40,277 bases of DNA from a virus, in the IMG/VR virus record IMGVR_UViG_3300010373_000084, positions 1-40,277 of that record; one strand, given 5' to 3'. The position numbers and the translations under genes are program-made. Within the stretch, counting starts at the first letter, position 1. Each line of letters begins with the position of its first letter. The notes beneath the pieces are model-generated. The model saw only the letters and a program-made list of their open reading frames with translations, searched no databases and was not told where the DNA came from. Positions 7,692-15,724 of this stretch are shown one piece after another.

Positions 7692-9611
7692 CTAGCGCGG
7701 TTTCGTAGTGGTTACGCGCGGCAGGCGCGACGACGTGCGGATGCCTCCGCTGTTGTAGAGCGGCGAGCGCGGATCGCCCAGGACTTGATTTACGAAGTAA
7801 CCCGGGTCCTGGACTCCGTGAACGTGCAGCTCGACTTTGTTAACGTGAACCCCTCGGCCGGCCTTGATAAGTTGGCTTGGGCTTTCGCGCAGGTACAGCG
7901 GGTTCGCATAGAAGGCCGGTCCGTGACCCGGGGAACCCTGTGCGCCAGCGTTGTTCAGCAGGGTGAGAATGTCAAGCGGTAGCGTTGAGAACGACAACAA
8001 CTTGCCGATTATTCCGCCCAATGCCCGCAACGCGGGGCTTGCAGCGACGGCTTCCTGCCCAATCAGCTTGATCGCCGACGTCATCTCCTGGCCTACGCCG
8101 TGAAGGAAGATGTTGTCGATCGTCTTGCCGGTATTAACGGCGAACTTTCCAATGTCCAGCAGGCCGCCACCAATAAACTTCAGCGCTGGTACGGCGATTC
8201 TGGCGCCAGCCCCTACTGCCGCAATTGTGGTTCCAATTGCCACTGCATTAAAGATGCCACCGGCCTTTTTCGGGTGCCGTTCCAGGTCGAGCGTCGCACG
8301 ATAAAGCGCGTTTCCGAAGGCATGGAGCTTCGGTTCAAGTTCCGATAGCGCAGGGCCGCCAAGCGCCGCCGCAAGGCTACTGATACCGCGCATATCGCGC
8401 TGCAACGCGCCCCAAAACGTCTTTAAGCGCATGGATTGGTCGCCGGCAATCGACGGAATGTTCTGCATCCGCCGCAAGACGTTCAGCATCTGCTGGTTGC
8501 CACCGCCGGCAGCTACCAATCCGACCAGCGAACCCTGAATACCGAGCGCTGAAAAGGCGTTCCGAAGGACGATTTCTTCTTCGTGCGACCGAGCAGCGCC
8601 GGTCATACCGCGCGTCTGCGCGTCGGCGTACTTCTGCACCTGGCGCAACGCACCGATAACGTCGAAGTAGGTCTGATTCTGCGCGTTGGTACGAACAAAC
8701 GGCGTATTGCCGTGCGAGTCAATGAGGCCCATACGCAGGAGCGCCTCGCGGCGCCCGCTTTGGGCGTGGCTCGTCATCGCGAGCCCCTGAATGATCTGCC
8801 GCTCGAACGCCGCTACACCCGTACCGCCGCGGCCACGACCAAGGCCCGTCTGTTGAAGCAATATGCCCAACAGAACCGACTGCTGCATCGCGTCGGTGTT
8901 GCCGGCCGATAGAGCCAGCAGCGGCGTGAAATACTTGGACTGCGTGAGGAACTGCGACAGTCCCCCGGGCATAAAATACGTCGCCTTGTGCAGCATCTCG
9001 GCAAACGTGCCGATTGCTTGCGGGGTGTAGGCGCGGTATTGGTGCGCGAGTTCGATGAGTTGCGTCGAGGCTTCCAGCGCCGTGTATTCGTGCTGCGTCC
9101 CGGCGGACTTCATCTGCACGATCTCGCCGAACTTCGTAACGGTCGAGAGGAAGCGCGGGGTCAACGCGGACGCAGGCAAGCCCGAGGTCGAAGCTATGGC
9201 GCCATAGATGGCCGCAATATCCGGTGCGCTCTGCGCCGTCGCGAACGCGGTCTGATAGACCGATTCCTTGAACTCGTCCATCGTGCGACGGGAAGCGTGC
9301 GTCGCGATTTGCAGGTTCAACATGGCGCGTTCCATGTTTGCGGCCTGCGTGACAGAGAAACCGAGAATCGCCGCGCCGCCTACCGCTGCGCCGGCTGAGA
9401 TCGTCGAGAACATCGCCAAGCGCTGCCGGTTCGTGTTCTCGATACGCCCTTGCAGGCGTAGCCACGCAGCTTCTTGGGCTGTGATCTCGCCGCGTAGTTC
9501 CGCCTCGCGCACGCGCGCCGTGTTGGCCGCAACGCCAAGGCGCTCCATGTATTGGACGCCGTTGCCGCCAAACTTGATGGCGGCTTCCACCACCCACCCG
9601 CCAATAGGCAT
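7692..9611 (-). CDS. Tail tape measure protein
   Basis: A 639-residue, mainly helical protein, Ala/Gln/Leu-rich, with a hydrophobic segment near residues 65-90 (AMFSTISAGAAVGGAAILGF) and further hydrophobic helices around residues 445-480, as is normal for tape measures that are injected with DNA. The region MERAMLNLQIATHASRRTMD is close to the phage tail tape measure core motif, where an (M)E-x-A-x-x-x-l segment precedes a helix. ATG 9611 has AGGAG six bases upstream. At roughly 0.15 nm per residue the tail would be of the order of 90-95 nm, short for a myovirus. Confidence 0.85.
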   Translation of the reverse strand: MPIGGWVVEAAIKFGGNGVQYMERLGVAANTARVREAELRGEITAQEAAWLRLQGRIENTNRQRLAMFSTISAGAAVGGAAILGFSVTQAANMERAMLNLQIATHASRRTMDEFKESVYQTAFATAQSAPDIAAIYGAIASTSGLPASALTPRFLSTVTKFGEIVQMKSAGTQHEYTALEASTQLIELAHQYRAYTPQAIGTFAEMLHKATYFMPGGLSQFLTQSKYFTPLLALSAGNTDAMQQSVLLGILLQQTGLGRGRGGTGVAAFERQIIQGLAMTSHAQSGRREALLRMGLIDSHGNTPFVRTNAQNQTYFDVIGALRQVQKYADAQTRGMTGAARSHEEEIVLRNAFSALGIQGSLVGLVAAGGGNQQMLNVLRRMQNIPSIAGDQSMRLKTFWGALQRDMRGISSLAAALGGPALSELEPKLHAFGNALYRATLDLERHPKKAGGIFNAVAIGTTIAAVGAGARIAVPALKFIGGGLLDIGKFAVNTGKTIDNIFLHGVGQEMTSAIKLIGQEAVAASPALRALGGIIGKLLSFSTLPLDILTLLNNAGAQGSPGHGPAFYANPLYLRESPSQLIKAGRGVHVNKVELHVHGVQDPGYFVNQVLGDPRSPLYNSGGIRTSSRLPRVTTTKPR

Positions 9612-9614
9612 TGA

Positions 9615-10148
9615 CTACTCCTTGCGGACGAAGCCTTCCATCGCGTAGGAGGCGGTATGCGATTCGAGATCGCTTGAAAGCGAAAGGCCGGTCTTGAACC
9701 CGAGTTGTACTTCGAGCGATTCCTCGACCAGCTTCACGACCTGCGCGGCCGCGCGCTCGATCGCGTACTTGTAAACCGGACGCGCCACGACGTACTTCTT
9801 TGCGCGCACGTTAAAATAACCGAACTCTTGATAGCCGGCCACGGGTTCAGACGTACCAGCCGCGGCAAAATCGGGCCCGATACGCATCTCCGTCGAGTCG
9901 CGCAATAGTTTGCCGTCACGCAAGAGCGGATCGTTGGGCGTAAAGCCCTTCGCTACGCGGTCATCTTGCGTTGCTTGCGCGAGTTCCGGCAAGAGATGGT
10001 CGCCGTAGCCCTTTTTGACTTCGCGAACCAAGATGCGGGCCGTCTCGCCGACGACGAGTGCCCCGGTGGGAATCATGACGAGCGGACGCCGTTCGATGAA
10101 CTCCGCGAACGCGCCCAATCCTTCAAAGACTTTGACAAGTGCGCTCAC
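9615..10148 (-). CDS. Minor tail protein between assembly chaperone and tape measure
   Basis: A 177-residue protein starting at GTG 10148, preceded by GAGGT eight bases upstream. It begins seven bases after the stop of the frameshifted chaperone product. It has an N-terminal helix (LGAFAEFIERRPLVMIPTGA), a basic middle and a mixed alpha/beta C-terminus. Resemblance to HK97 gp10-like or tail completion proteins is possible (the YFNVRAKKYVVARPV segment and a hydrophobic IERAAAQVVKLVEESLEVQL helix), but I cannot confirm it. Its place in the tail operon makes a structural or assembly role likely. Confidence 0.7.
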   Translation of the reverse strand: MSALVKVFEGLGAFAEFIERRPLVMIPTGALVVGETARILVREVKKGYGDHLLPELAQATQDDRVAKGFTPNDPLLRDGKLLRDSTEMRIGPDFAAAGTSEPVAGYQEFGYFNVRAKKYVVARPVYKYAIERAAAQVVKLVEESLEVQLGFKTGLSLSSDLESHTASYAMEGFVRKE

Positions 10149-10154
10149 GATTGC

Positions 10155-10331
10155 TTACCTCGGATTCTCCACGAACTCCATCTCGTCATAATCCCAAACC
10201 CGTCCCTGTGCCTCACCCAATGCGATGTACGTCCGAAGAAGCTCTTGAGGAGTCATCTTCTCGGCCCGATCGTATGGGACGCCGGCGGCGACTACTGCGT
10301 AGAACAGTCGCTCGAGGGGGGACGAGGGTCG
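10155..10331 (-). CDS. Frameshift extension of the tail assembly chaperone (-1 frame, GT-like)
   Basis: The -1 frame downstream of the slippery site is open for 58 codons, from the C of the heptamer at 10331 to TAA at 10155. It reads RPSSPLERLFYAVVAAGVPY and ends with DYDEMEFVENPR. There is no good start codon or ribosome-binding site of its own before the unbroken part of the frame. Joined to codon 226 of the upstream gene, it gives a 284-residue fusion. This is the arrangement of lambda G/GT and related chaperones, in which a minority of ribosomes slip to make a longer product that brings the tape measure to the tube protein. Confidence 0.82.
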   Translation of the reverse strand, partial: RPSSPLERLFYAVVAAGVPYDRAEKMTPQELLRTYIALGEAQGRVWDYDEMEFVENPR

Positions 10332-11008
10332 TTTTTTAGCACCTCGGGATTCACTGAGAACAGGATGCCATACGCCGACCCGAGTTCGTCGAAGTCGAGT
10401 CCGGTGAAGCGTTTGAGCACCGCGTCAAGGTCGTCGAGCGTTTCGGGCGTCGCGATCTCGGTTTCGTCGACGAGCGACACAGCCATGCCGGTACGGTAGT
10501 ACCCGAGCCGTGCCGTTTCGCCGTTAGTCCAGGAATCTGCCGCCATCTGCTGCCGAGCGGTAAGCTCGCGCAGCGCCACCTTCTTGCCGCTCGTAAGCGG
10601 AAGAACGCGGTAGCCGTTCGGGCTATCTTCCATAAGCACGTCGAGCACTGAAGCGATGGTTTTCACACTGTCGATCTCATCGTCGCTCAGGTTGCCCAAG
10701 CGTTCGCGGATTGCCGCCATAAACGGCGTCCACTCGCCTTCGTAGGCCCGTCGAAGCTCGTCTTGGTCGCGTCCCTTGAGTTGGTTCATGACCGAATCGA
10801 GGTTCGACGACGACTGCACCGGCAGAATAGGCACTTCCGTGCCATCCGGCATCGTCAACTGCTTGATCGACGAGGCGATACGGTAGTACGGCGTTTTCAT
10901 CGGGTCCGCTTGCGCCGCACAGTCGGCGCGAATCTGCTCGACGCCGGTTAGCGCGTGCAGGACGGCCGTCTTGCCCGTCGAGAGGCGGACGGTGATCTTG
11001 TCGCTCAA
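10292..11008 (-). CDS. Tail assembly chaperone, zero-frame product
   Basis: A 238-residue protein encoded between the tail tube and the tape measure, the invariant location of tail assembly chaperones. It begins SDKITVRLSTGKTAVLHALT, has a helical middle (LRRAYEGEWTPFMAAIRERL) and ends shortly after an A AAA AAC slippery site. The start is TTG 11008, with AGGAG about twelve bases upstream; no closer in-frame alternative has a better site. The 0-frame product stops at 10292 and about 5% of codons at the 3' end are replaced when the -1 shift occurs. It should coat the tape measure during tail assembly. Confidence 0.8.
   Translation of the reverse strand: MSDKITVRLSTGKTAVLHALTGVEQIRADCAAQADPMKTPYYRIASSIKQLTMPDGTEVPILPVQSSSNLDSVMNQLKGRDQDELRRAYEGEWTPFMAAIRERLGNLSDDEIDSVKTIASVLDVLMEDSPNGYRVLPLTSGKKVALRELTARQQMAADSWTNGETARLGYYRTGMAVSLVDETEIATPETLDDLDAVLKRFTGLDFDELGSAYGILFSVNPEVLKNDPRPPSSDCSTQ
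10331..10337 (-). promoter_or_regulatory. A AAA AAC slippery heptamer for -1 programmed frameshifting
   Basis: On the leftward mRNA the codons CTA AAA AAC contain the heptamer A AAA AAC in the exact phase needed for tandem -1 slippage. The -1 frame then continues for 58 codons. A modest stem (GCGACT pairing with AGTCGC across a 12-base loop) begins 19 bases downstream, farther than typical stimulators. Confidence 0.82.
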
Positions 11009-11026
11009 AGCGATACGGTGCTCCTC

Positions 11027-11473
11027 TTATACCGCCATCGAGCCGTTGAACTCGAGGCGAGGCGTCGTGATCGCGGCCCGCGTGTATTGGCCGCTCTGAT
11101 AGTTGTGGAACACGCAACCGATGTAGGTGTTCTGCTCCACCGAGCCGCCTACGGTCGGCGGATTAATCGTCTCGACGATCGTGAACGTGCGCCCGGGCTG
11201 CAGGTTGTAGAACAGTTGGTCCAACTGCTTCATGATGGCGAAGAAGTTGCCATTGGCCTTCTCCACTTCGATCGTGCCCGAGCATCCGCGCGGGATGCGT
11301 TGATGGTTGACGACGCCGCCGCCGTCGATGGGAGCACTTGTGACCAGCTCATCGTCGAGCTTGATCTCCATCATGCGGCGTTTGCCGTCGAGTTGTACCT
11401 GCGCTTTGCTCTGATCGTCGATGATGACGATCGATTGCAGCGTACCGGTGATAAAAGCTCCGGTGGCGGTCAT
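11027..11473 (-). CDS. Tail tube protein
   Basis: A 148-residue protein directly downstream of the sheath, with the size (about 140-170 residues) of contractile-tail tube proteins. It is predominantly beta: a long strand pair around LQSIVIIDDQSKAQVQLDGK and KRRMMEIKLDDELVTSAP, then GTIEVEKANGNFFAIMKQLD and a C-terminal strand TRAAITTPRLEFNGSMAV. ATG 11473 is preceded by AGGGAG at eight bases. A strong terminator separates it from the sheath gene, so its expression may rely on readthrough or another promoter. Confidence 0.82.
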   Translation of the reverse strand: MTATGAFITGTLQSIVIIDDQSKAQVQLDGKRRMMEIKLDDELVTSAPIDGGGVVNHQRIPRGCSGTIEVEKANGNFFAIMKQLDQLFYNLQPGRTFTIVETINPPTVGGSVEQNTYIGCVFHNYQSGQYTRAAITTPRLEFNGSMAV

Positions 11474-11503
11474 TCGGGATACTCCCTACGAGGTGAAGGG
11501 TGC

Positions 11504-11536
11504 GAAAAAGAAAAGAGAGGCGCGTAAACGCCTCTC
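11504..11536 (-). terminator. Rho-independent terminator between sheath and tube genes
   Basis: On the leftward strand GAGAGGCG and CGCCTCTC form a perfect 8-bp stem with a six-base loop, followed at once by TTTTCTTTTT. It lies 18 bases after the sheath stop and about 30 bases before the tube start. Confidence 0.88.
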
Positions 11537-11554
11537 CCGAGATTGCCGTCGCGA

Positions 11555-13513
11555 CTACTGCGCGGTTTGCACCACGACTTGCACGTTCGGCCCGACCTGC
11601 AAGAGGTTCAGGATGAACTGCGCGCTCGAAAGCGTCGTGATATTGACCGAGATAATCAGGAAGCCCTGAGCCGCGGTCAAGGACGTGTTTTGCGAGCCGA
11701 GCGTGAACGAGAAGTCGCTGATCTGCTGCGGCTGGCCGAACTTCATGGCGTTGAAGAGCGCCATCGCGGCCTTTTGAATCAGGCCGAACGTCGGCTGGCC
11801 GAGATTCGCCGGGTTCGTGTCGATCGGGCCGTCGACGAACTGCCCCTCGATCTGCTGAAGCAGGTCGGTGACGAAGCAGAGCATCCGAATGTCGAGGATC
11901 CGCGTAACGCCGTCCGACGTCATGCCGTTGGGCAAGCCGAACAGCGGACCGCGCGCCGAACGAGGCGGCCGACCGATATAGAGAATGCCGTTCTGTTGAC
12001 GACGGCCGGCCTCGGCCTGCGTGACCGAGTTGATGCCGTTGACGATCCGCTCGGTCCCGAGTAGACCCTGCGCGCCAAAGACGGGCTGGTTACCGGGCGA
12101 GAGATACGCCGAGACGCCCGAGATGATGCCGGCGATCTTGGCCGATGGGTACGAGAGCAACGTGCCGCCCGAGAGCGAGTCGTTGACGCGCACCCAATCG
12201 ATGCCGAGTACGAGGCCCGGGTTCGCCAAGCCGTAAGACTGACGGATACCGATGGCCGCGTCGGTCGTGGTGCCTTGCTCGAACGAGAAGTGCACGACGC
12301 AGTTCTCGCGCGTGCGCCACACGATCATGTCGGGAACGATGGTCGGGTCGGTGAGGCCCGCGATCATGACCTGCGCGCCGGAAACCTGGCCGTTCAGGGC
12401 GTAGAGCCCGGTCGGGCCGACTTCCAGATCGTCGCCGAGCAACATCTCCGGCGTAAGGCCCGAGGTGCCGTCCGTACCGCCATCGGCGGCTTGCGGCGTG
12501 TTGAGCGTCGGCGGGATTTGCGCCGAACCGGCGACGGCCGTCCAATAGGCCGAACCGGACTGATTGGGCAGCGTGCCGTTGATGGCTGCGATCGCGTTGG
12601 CTTGCGCCGTCGTCGCGTCGTATGCCCCGCCCGCCGTGGCGTAGGCTTTGATGTTCTGATAGACCTCGGTCTGATAGCCGGGGAAGTTGATGGCGATCGA
12701 CAGGACCGGCTGATAGTTCATCGAGCCCGACTGTACTGTAACGAGCGCCGTCGCTCCGGCTTGGCCCGGGTTCGGAAGCGAACCGGTGAACTTATTGGTG
12801 AGCACCAGGAAGTTCACGTCGCTGCCGCCGGTGCCGCCGGTGAGGGCGGTCGGGGAGCCCGGGGTGAGCGTTGCGCCGCCGCCGGTCGTGGTGCCCGAGA
12901 TCACGATGCTGTTGCCGGCCGTTCCGGGCTTTAGGGCTGCGACGCCGATCGTTTCACTGCCGCCGGGAAATACCGGTTGCACGAAGGCTTTGGAGCCGAT
13001 GACCGCGCCGGTTTGATTAAAGAGCTTGATGACCGCAGCGATAATGTCGTCGAGCGAATCGCTGGACAGGACCGTGTACGGCTCGGAGGTGTACGAGAGC
13101 GCGCCGCTCGCACTTGAGGCGGCGACGGTCATCGAAACGGTGTTGCCTGCAGCGGGCGTACCGCCAGCCGTCAAGGCGCCTGCGGCGTAGTTGCCGTTCG
13201 TTCCGAGATCAAGCACCGCGGCTACATCGGTGCCGTCCGTAACGCGCACGCCCAGGAACGATTGGCACTCCGGCATAGCCGTGAGAGCCGCGCGCACCAA
13301 GGAGTATTGCGAGGTGGTATCCGTGCCGAACATCGAGATGAGCGAGGGCCCATCGGTGAAGGGCTGCGGACTGTCGACGGGTCCGTAGTTCGCACCGCTC
13401 ACGATGTCGACCATGCCCGTTGCGGGCCCAGCCGGAGTCGGTGGAACGGTAACCGGCTCGACGAAAACGCCGTCCGTGGTGAAGTTCCCGGGGTCGGTAT
13501 TCGTGATGATCAT
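11555..13513 (-). CDS. Tail sheath protein
   Basis: A 652-residue contractile tail sheath subunit. Near the C-terminus it shows the family hallmarks: LGTERIVNGINSVTQAEAGR, TRILDIRMLCFVTDLLQQIE and a final AQGFLIISVNITTLSSAQFI strand that carries the extended arm linking neighbouring subunits. Residues about 120-230 are an Ala/Gly/Thr-rich beta insertion (AGNTVSMTVAASSASG) also seen in two head-tail proteins of this window. ATG 13513 is chosen because AGAGG lies six bases upstream; an upstream in-frame codon at 13531 is inside the leader structure. It is followed by a terminator and the tube gene. Confidence 0.92.
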   Translation of the reverse strand: MIITNTDPGNFTTDGVFVEPVTVPPTPAGPATGMVDIVSGANYGPVDSPQPFTDGPSLISMFGTDTTSQYSLVRAALTAMPECQSFLGVRVTDGTDVAAVLDLGTNGNYAAGALTAGGTPAAGNTVSMTVAASSASGALSYTSEPYTVLSSDSLDDIIAAVIKLFNQTGAVIGSKAFVQPVFPGGSETIGVAALKPGTAGNSIVISGTTTGGGATLTPGSPTALTGGTGGSDVNFLVLTNKFTGSLPNPGQAGATALVTVQSGSMNYQPVLSIAINFPGYQTEVYQNIKAYATAGGAYDATTAQANAIAAINGTLPNQSGSAYWTAVAGSAQIPPTLNTPQAADGGTDGTSGLTPEMLLGDDLEVGPTGLYALNGQVSGAQVMIAGLTDPTIVPDMIVWRTRENCVVHFSFEQGTTTDAAIGIRQSYGLANPGLVLGIDWVRVNDSLSGGTLLSYPSAKIAGIISGVSAYLSPGNQPVFGAQGLLGTERIVNGINSVTQAEAGRRQQNGILYIGRPPRSARGPLFGLPNGMTSDGVTRILDIRMLCFVTDLLQQIEGQFVDGPIDTNPANLGQPTFGLIQKAAMALFNAMKFGQPQQISDFSFTLGSQNTSLTAAQGFLIISVNITTLSSAQFILNLLQVGPNVQVVVQTAQ

Positions 13514-13556
13514 TAGGGGCCTCTCCGGCAAATGAAAAGAGGCCCGGTGGGCCCCT
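13511..13556 (-). promoter_or_regulatory. Alternative hairpins over the sheath gene start
   Basis: Three overlapping pairings exist on the leftward mRNA: an 8-bp stem (positions 13517-13524 with 13538-13545), a 7-bp stem (13515-13521 with 13550-13556) and a 5-bp stem (13541-13545 with 13549-13553). The first two cover the sheath Shine-Dalgarno; the third, which forms first, leaves it free. They are mutually exclusive. Confidence 0.5.
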
Positions 13557-13582
13557 GGGACGTGGTGAGTTGATTGAAAGTG

Positions 13583-13861
13583 CTAGGTCGCGTGTTCGTG
13601 CATGAGCACCATTACGCGCGAACGCTGGTGCGGATGCACGCTATCGAAAACGGCGGTGATCGTATCGCCTTGAGCGATTCGGAGGCTTCCGGTGTAAACG
13701 CCCTTGGTGCCGTCGCTCTCGAACACCGTAATGCCGTTGCGTTGCACGACGACATGAGCGTGCCTGGACTCGGAGCGCGTCACAATGCGGAGGAGTTTGC
13801 CAGGGTGCTCCGCCTTTAACGTCAGTGCGACGCCATTGCCAACAATCGAACCGTGAGTCAT
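13583..13861 (-). CDS. Small structural or decoration protein
   Basis: A 92-residue protein starting at ATG 13861, with AGGAG four to five bases upstream; an upstream in-frame codon lacks a site. It is beta-rich (GNGVALTLKAEHPGKLLRIV, then HAHVVVQRNGITVFES, and RIAQGDTITAVFD) with many histidines, ending HEHAT. It follows the PKD protein gene closely (seven bases) and precedes the sheath leader. The strand pattern suggests a small immunoglobulin-like or jelly-roll module, possibly a decoration protein. I recognise no family. Confidence 0.7.
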   Translation of the reverse strand: MTHGSIVGNGVALTLKAEHPGKLLRIVTRSESRHAHVVVQRNGITVFESDGTKGVYTGSLRIAQGDTITAVFDSVHPHQRSRVMVLMHEHAT

Positions 13862-13868
13862 TGCGCTC

Positions 13869-14402
13869 CTATGAAACGACGACTTGGAATGCCAGCGTGC
13901 TCGTGGCACCGCCGGAGGTTGTAACGGTCAGACTGACGTTGTACGTGCCGCCTGCCGTGTACGTATGCTGCGGGCTCGGATCTGCGGAGGTTCCGCTGTC
14001 GCCGAAGTCCCACGCCCAGGTGATGATGTTTCCTTGAGATCCGTCGATCTTGGAGTTGTCGGTGAACTGAACGACTCGACCGGTGATCTGCGGAGCAAGC
14101 GTGAGCGCGGCGACAGCGCCTTCTGGGCTGTCCATCTCGCCGATGTCGACCTCGATGCTTTGGTTCTCGATCGTCAGTAATCCATCGTCGACGGTAAAAA
14201 ATACCGAGTTTTCGTCGTCGGTTGTCCCGTCGAGATTCAACGATCCGCCAGCGCCGATGTGCACCACCGGCTCCCCGGTCGTGCCGCCCTCAAGAACGGA
14301 AAAGTCCTGGATCTTGAGGTCGCCGCCGTTGTCGACGAGTACGTCGCACGTGATCTTGGCATTGAAGCTTAAATCGGTGGAGGCTGCAATTAGTACGGCC
14401 AT
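13869..14402 (-). CDS. PKD-domain virion surface protein
   Basis: A 177-residue protein with a clear PKD domain at about residues 110-176: IITWAWDFGDSGTSADPS, then a QHTYTAGGTYNVSLTVT strand. The WDFGD motif and the Y-x-V-x-L-T-V ending are diagnostic of this immunoglobulin-like fold. The N-terminal half is beta-rich with repeated D/G/T. ATG 14402 follows the preceding stop by one base. PKD and Ig-like domains on phage particles usually decorate capsid or fibre surfaces and bind polysaccharides. It is paired with the larger PKD protein upstream. Confidence 0.82.
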   Translation of the reverse strand: MAVLIAASTDLSFNAKITCDVLVDNGGDLKIQDFSVLEGGTTGEPVVHIGAGGSLNLDGTTDDENSVFFTVDDGLLTIENQSIEVDIGEMDSPEGAVAALTLAPQITGRVVQFTDNSKIDGSQGNIITWAWDFGDSGTSADPSPQHTYTAGGTYNVSLTVTTSGGATSTLAFQVVVS

Positions 14403-14403
14403 G

Positions 14404-15411
14404 TTAGCTGCCCACCGTCACTTCGATTGCGCAGGTCGATACTTTTCCGTTACCACTCGTTACCGTCAGCTTGACGGTGTACGTTCTAGGTCCGCCTTCG
14501 TCTGGATACGTATAGCTCGGATTGCGGTCGGTGCTCGTGCCTGTTCCATCACCGAAGTCCCACGCCCACGAAGCTACTCCGTCAGCACTGGAATCGGCGT
14601 AGGTCGCATCTTCGAACGCGACTTCCAATCCCGTAACTTCGTATCCGAAGTTTCCGAGAATGCCGCCGGACAGGACGTAAATCGTTGCGTCGACGACCGT
14701 AAGGTCAACGCCAGCGAAGTCCAGATCTCCGACTACGTAAACGTTCGTTCCGCGAGAATCCGGATCGATGGACTTGAGCGTGACAGTCGCGCCCTTCTCG
14801 ACCGTGACGTTGCCTGGGCCGGTGGATGGCGCGCCAAATCCGGCGTCGGCTACCTGGAAATAGGTTTCGTTGACGTCCGTTGGTGTACCGACGAGCAGCG
14901 TGCCTTTTACGGTTAGCGTTCCGGGGTTGCTGCCGGCGCCGCACGCGATGGTGTTGCCACCACCACCGTCCTGCGTATCGATAACGCAAGTCCCGCCGTC
15001 GACCGTGATCGACGAACCATCGTCTCCGACGAGAAAGGAAGGCTCACCGCTATCGACCGAATCGTTTCCGGTTTTGAATACGCCACCGTTTTTTACGGTG
15101 ACCGGCGCAAGGTCGCCCATGAGCGAGAACGAGCCCGGATAGGCGTAGAAGATGCTCGTGTCGAGCACCTTAAAGTCACATCCGGATCCCGCAATATCGA
15201 GACCTGCGTCGTCAAACGTGCACTCGGCTCCGTTGTCGGTATCGATCGCGAACGTGCCGCTTTCGACGACGAAAATCCCCGAGAAGTTCTTAGCCAGGAA
15301 GAACCCAAACGAAGGCGGCGGGGGAGGCGGTGTCGGCAGCGCGACATTCGGGCCGCGCACCTGCACGCCGAACACTCTGCCGTTCGACACGTTGCGGTTA
15401 AACTGAATCAT
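14404..15411 (-). CDS. Large PKD-domain surface or fibre protein
   Basis: A 335-residue protein. Residues about 26-34 are a proline run (PTPPPPPPS) separating a short N-terminal anchor (IQFNRNVSNGRVFGVQVRG) from a long, Gly/Asp/Thr-rich region that looks like a parallel beta-helix or stacked strands. The C-terminal 85 residues form a PKD domain with ASWAWDFGDGTGTSTDRNP and a YTVKLTVTSGNG strand. ATG 15411 is coupled to the preceding stop by three bases. The same C-terminal module in the next gene suggests duplication. Likely displayed on the virion, perhaps for carbohydrate binding. Confidence 0.82.
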   Translation of the reverse strand: MIQFNRNVSNGRVFGVQVRGPNVALPTPPPPPPSFGFFLAKNFSGIFVVESGTFAIDTDNGAECTFDDAGLDIAGSGCDFKVLDTSIFYAYPGSFSLMGDLAPVTVKNGGVFKTGNDSVDSGEPSFLVGDDGSSITVDGGTCVIDTQDGGGGNTIACGAGSNPGTLTVKGTLLVGTPTDVNETYFQVADAGFGAPSTGPGNVTVEKGATVTLKSIDPDSRGTNVYVVGDLDFAGVDLTVVDATIYVLSGGILGNFGYEVTGLEVAFEDATYADSSADGVASWAWDFGDGTGTSTDRNPSYTYPDEGGPRTYTVKLTVTSGNGKVSTCAIEVTVGS

Positions 15412-15414
15412 GGC

Positions 15415-15714
15415 CTAAATCGACTGCCCGACGAACAACGGCCGCAAGGGCGTCTGAATGAACGGGGTGGACCCGTACTGCGCCTGCACCTGCCACTCAT
15501 ACGTCCCGTACTCATTGGCCGGAAAGTCGTTGGGCTGCGTGACGTAGGTCGCGGAGTTGCCGTCCCCGGCTACCGTCATCTCGAACGTCTTGCGCGTCTT
15601 AGAAATGGGCGAGATCGTGACGAGTTCGACTGCGGTCGCTCCGGTGAGGTTCACCAAGCCCGTGCCGACCGTTGGCGTAAAGACGATCGAAACGCCGTAG
15701 TCTCCTGCGGTCAT
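15415..15714 (-). CDS. Small beta-sandwich virion protein
   Basis: A 99-residue protein starting at ATG 15714, with AAAGGA six bases upstream. Sequence such as GVSIVFTPTVGTGLVNLTGA, then an FEMTVAGDGNSATYVTQPND strand and YGTYEWQVQAQY is characteristic of small phage proteins that look like the N-terminal (BppU-type) domain of upper baseplate or fibre proteins, with a beta-sandwich. It sits between the 18-residue-repeat protein and the PKD proteins, so it probably belongs to the same surface structure. Confidence 0.72.
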   Translation of the reverse strand: MTAGDYGVSIVFTPTVGTGLVNLTGATAVELVTISPISKTRKTFEMTVAGDGNSATYVTQPNDFPANEYGTYEWQVQAQYGSTPFIQTPLRPLFVGQSI

Positions 15715-15724
15715 TAGTCGTCCT

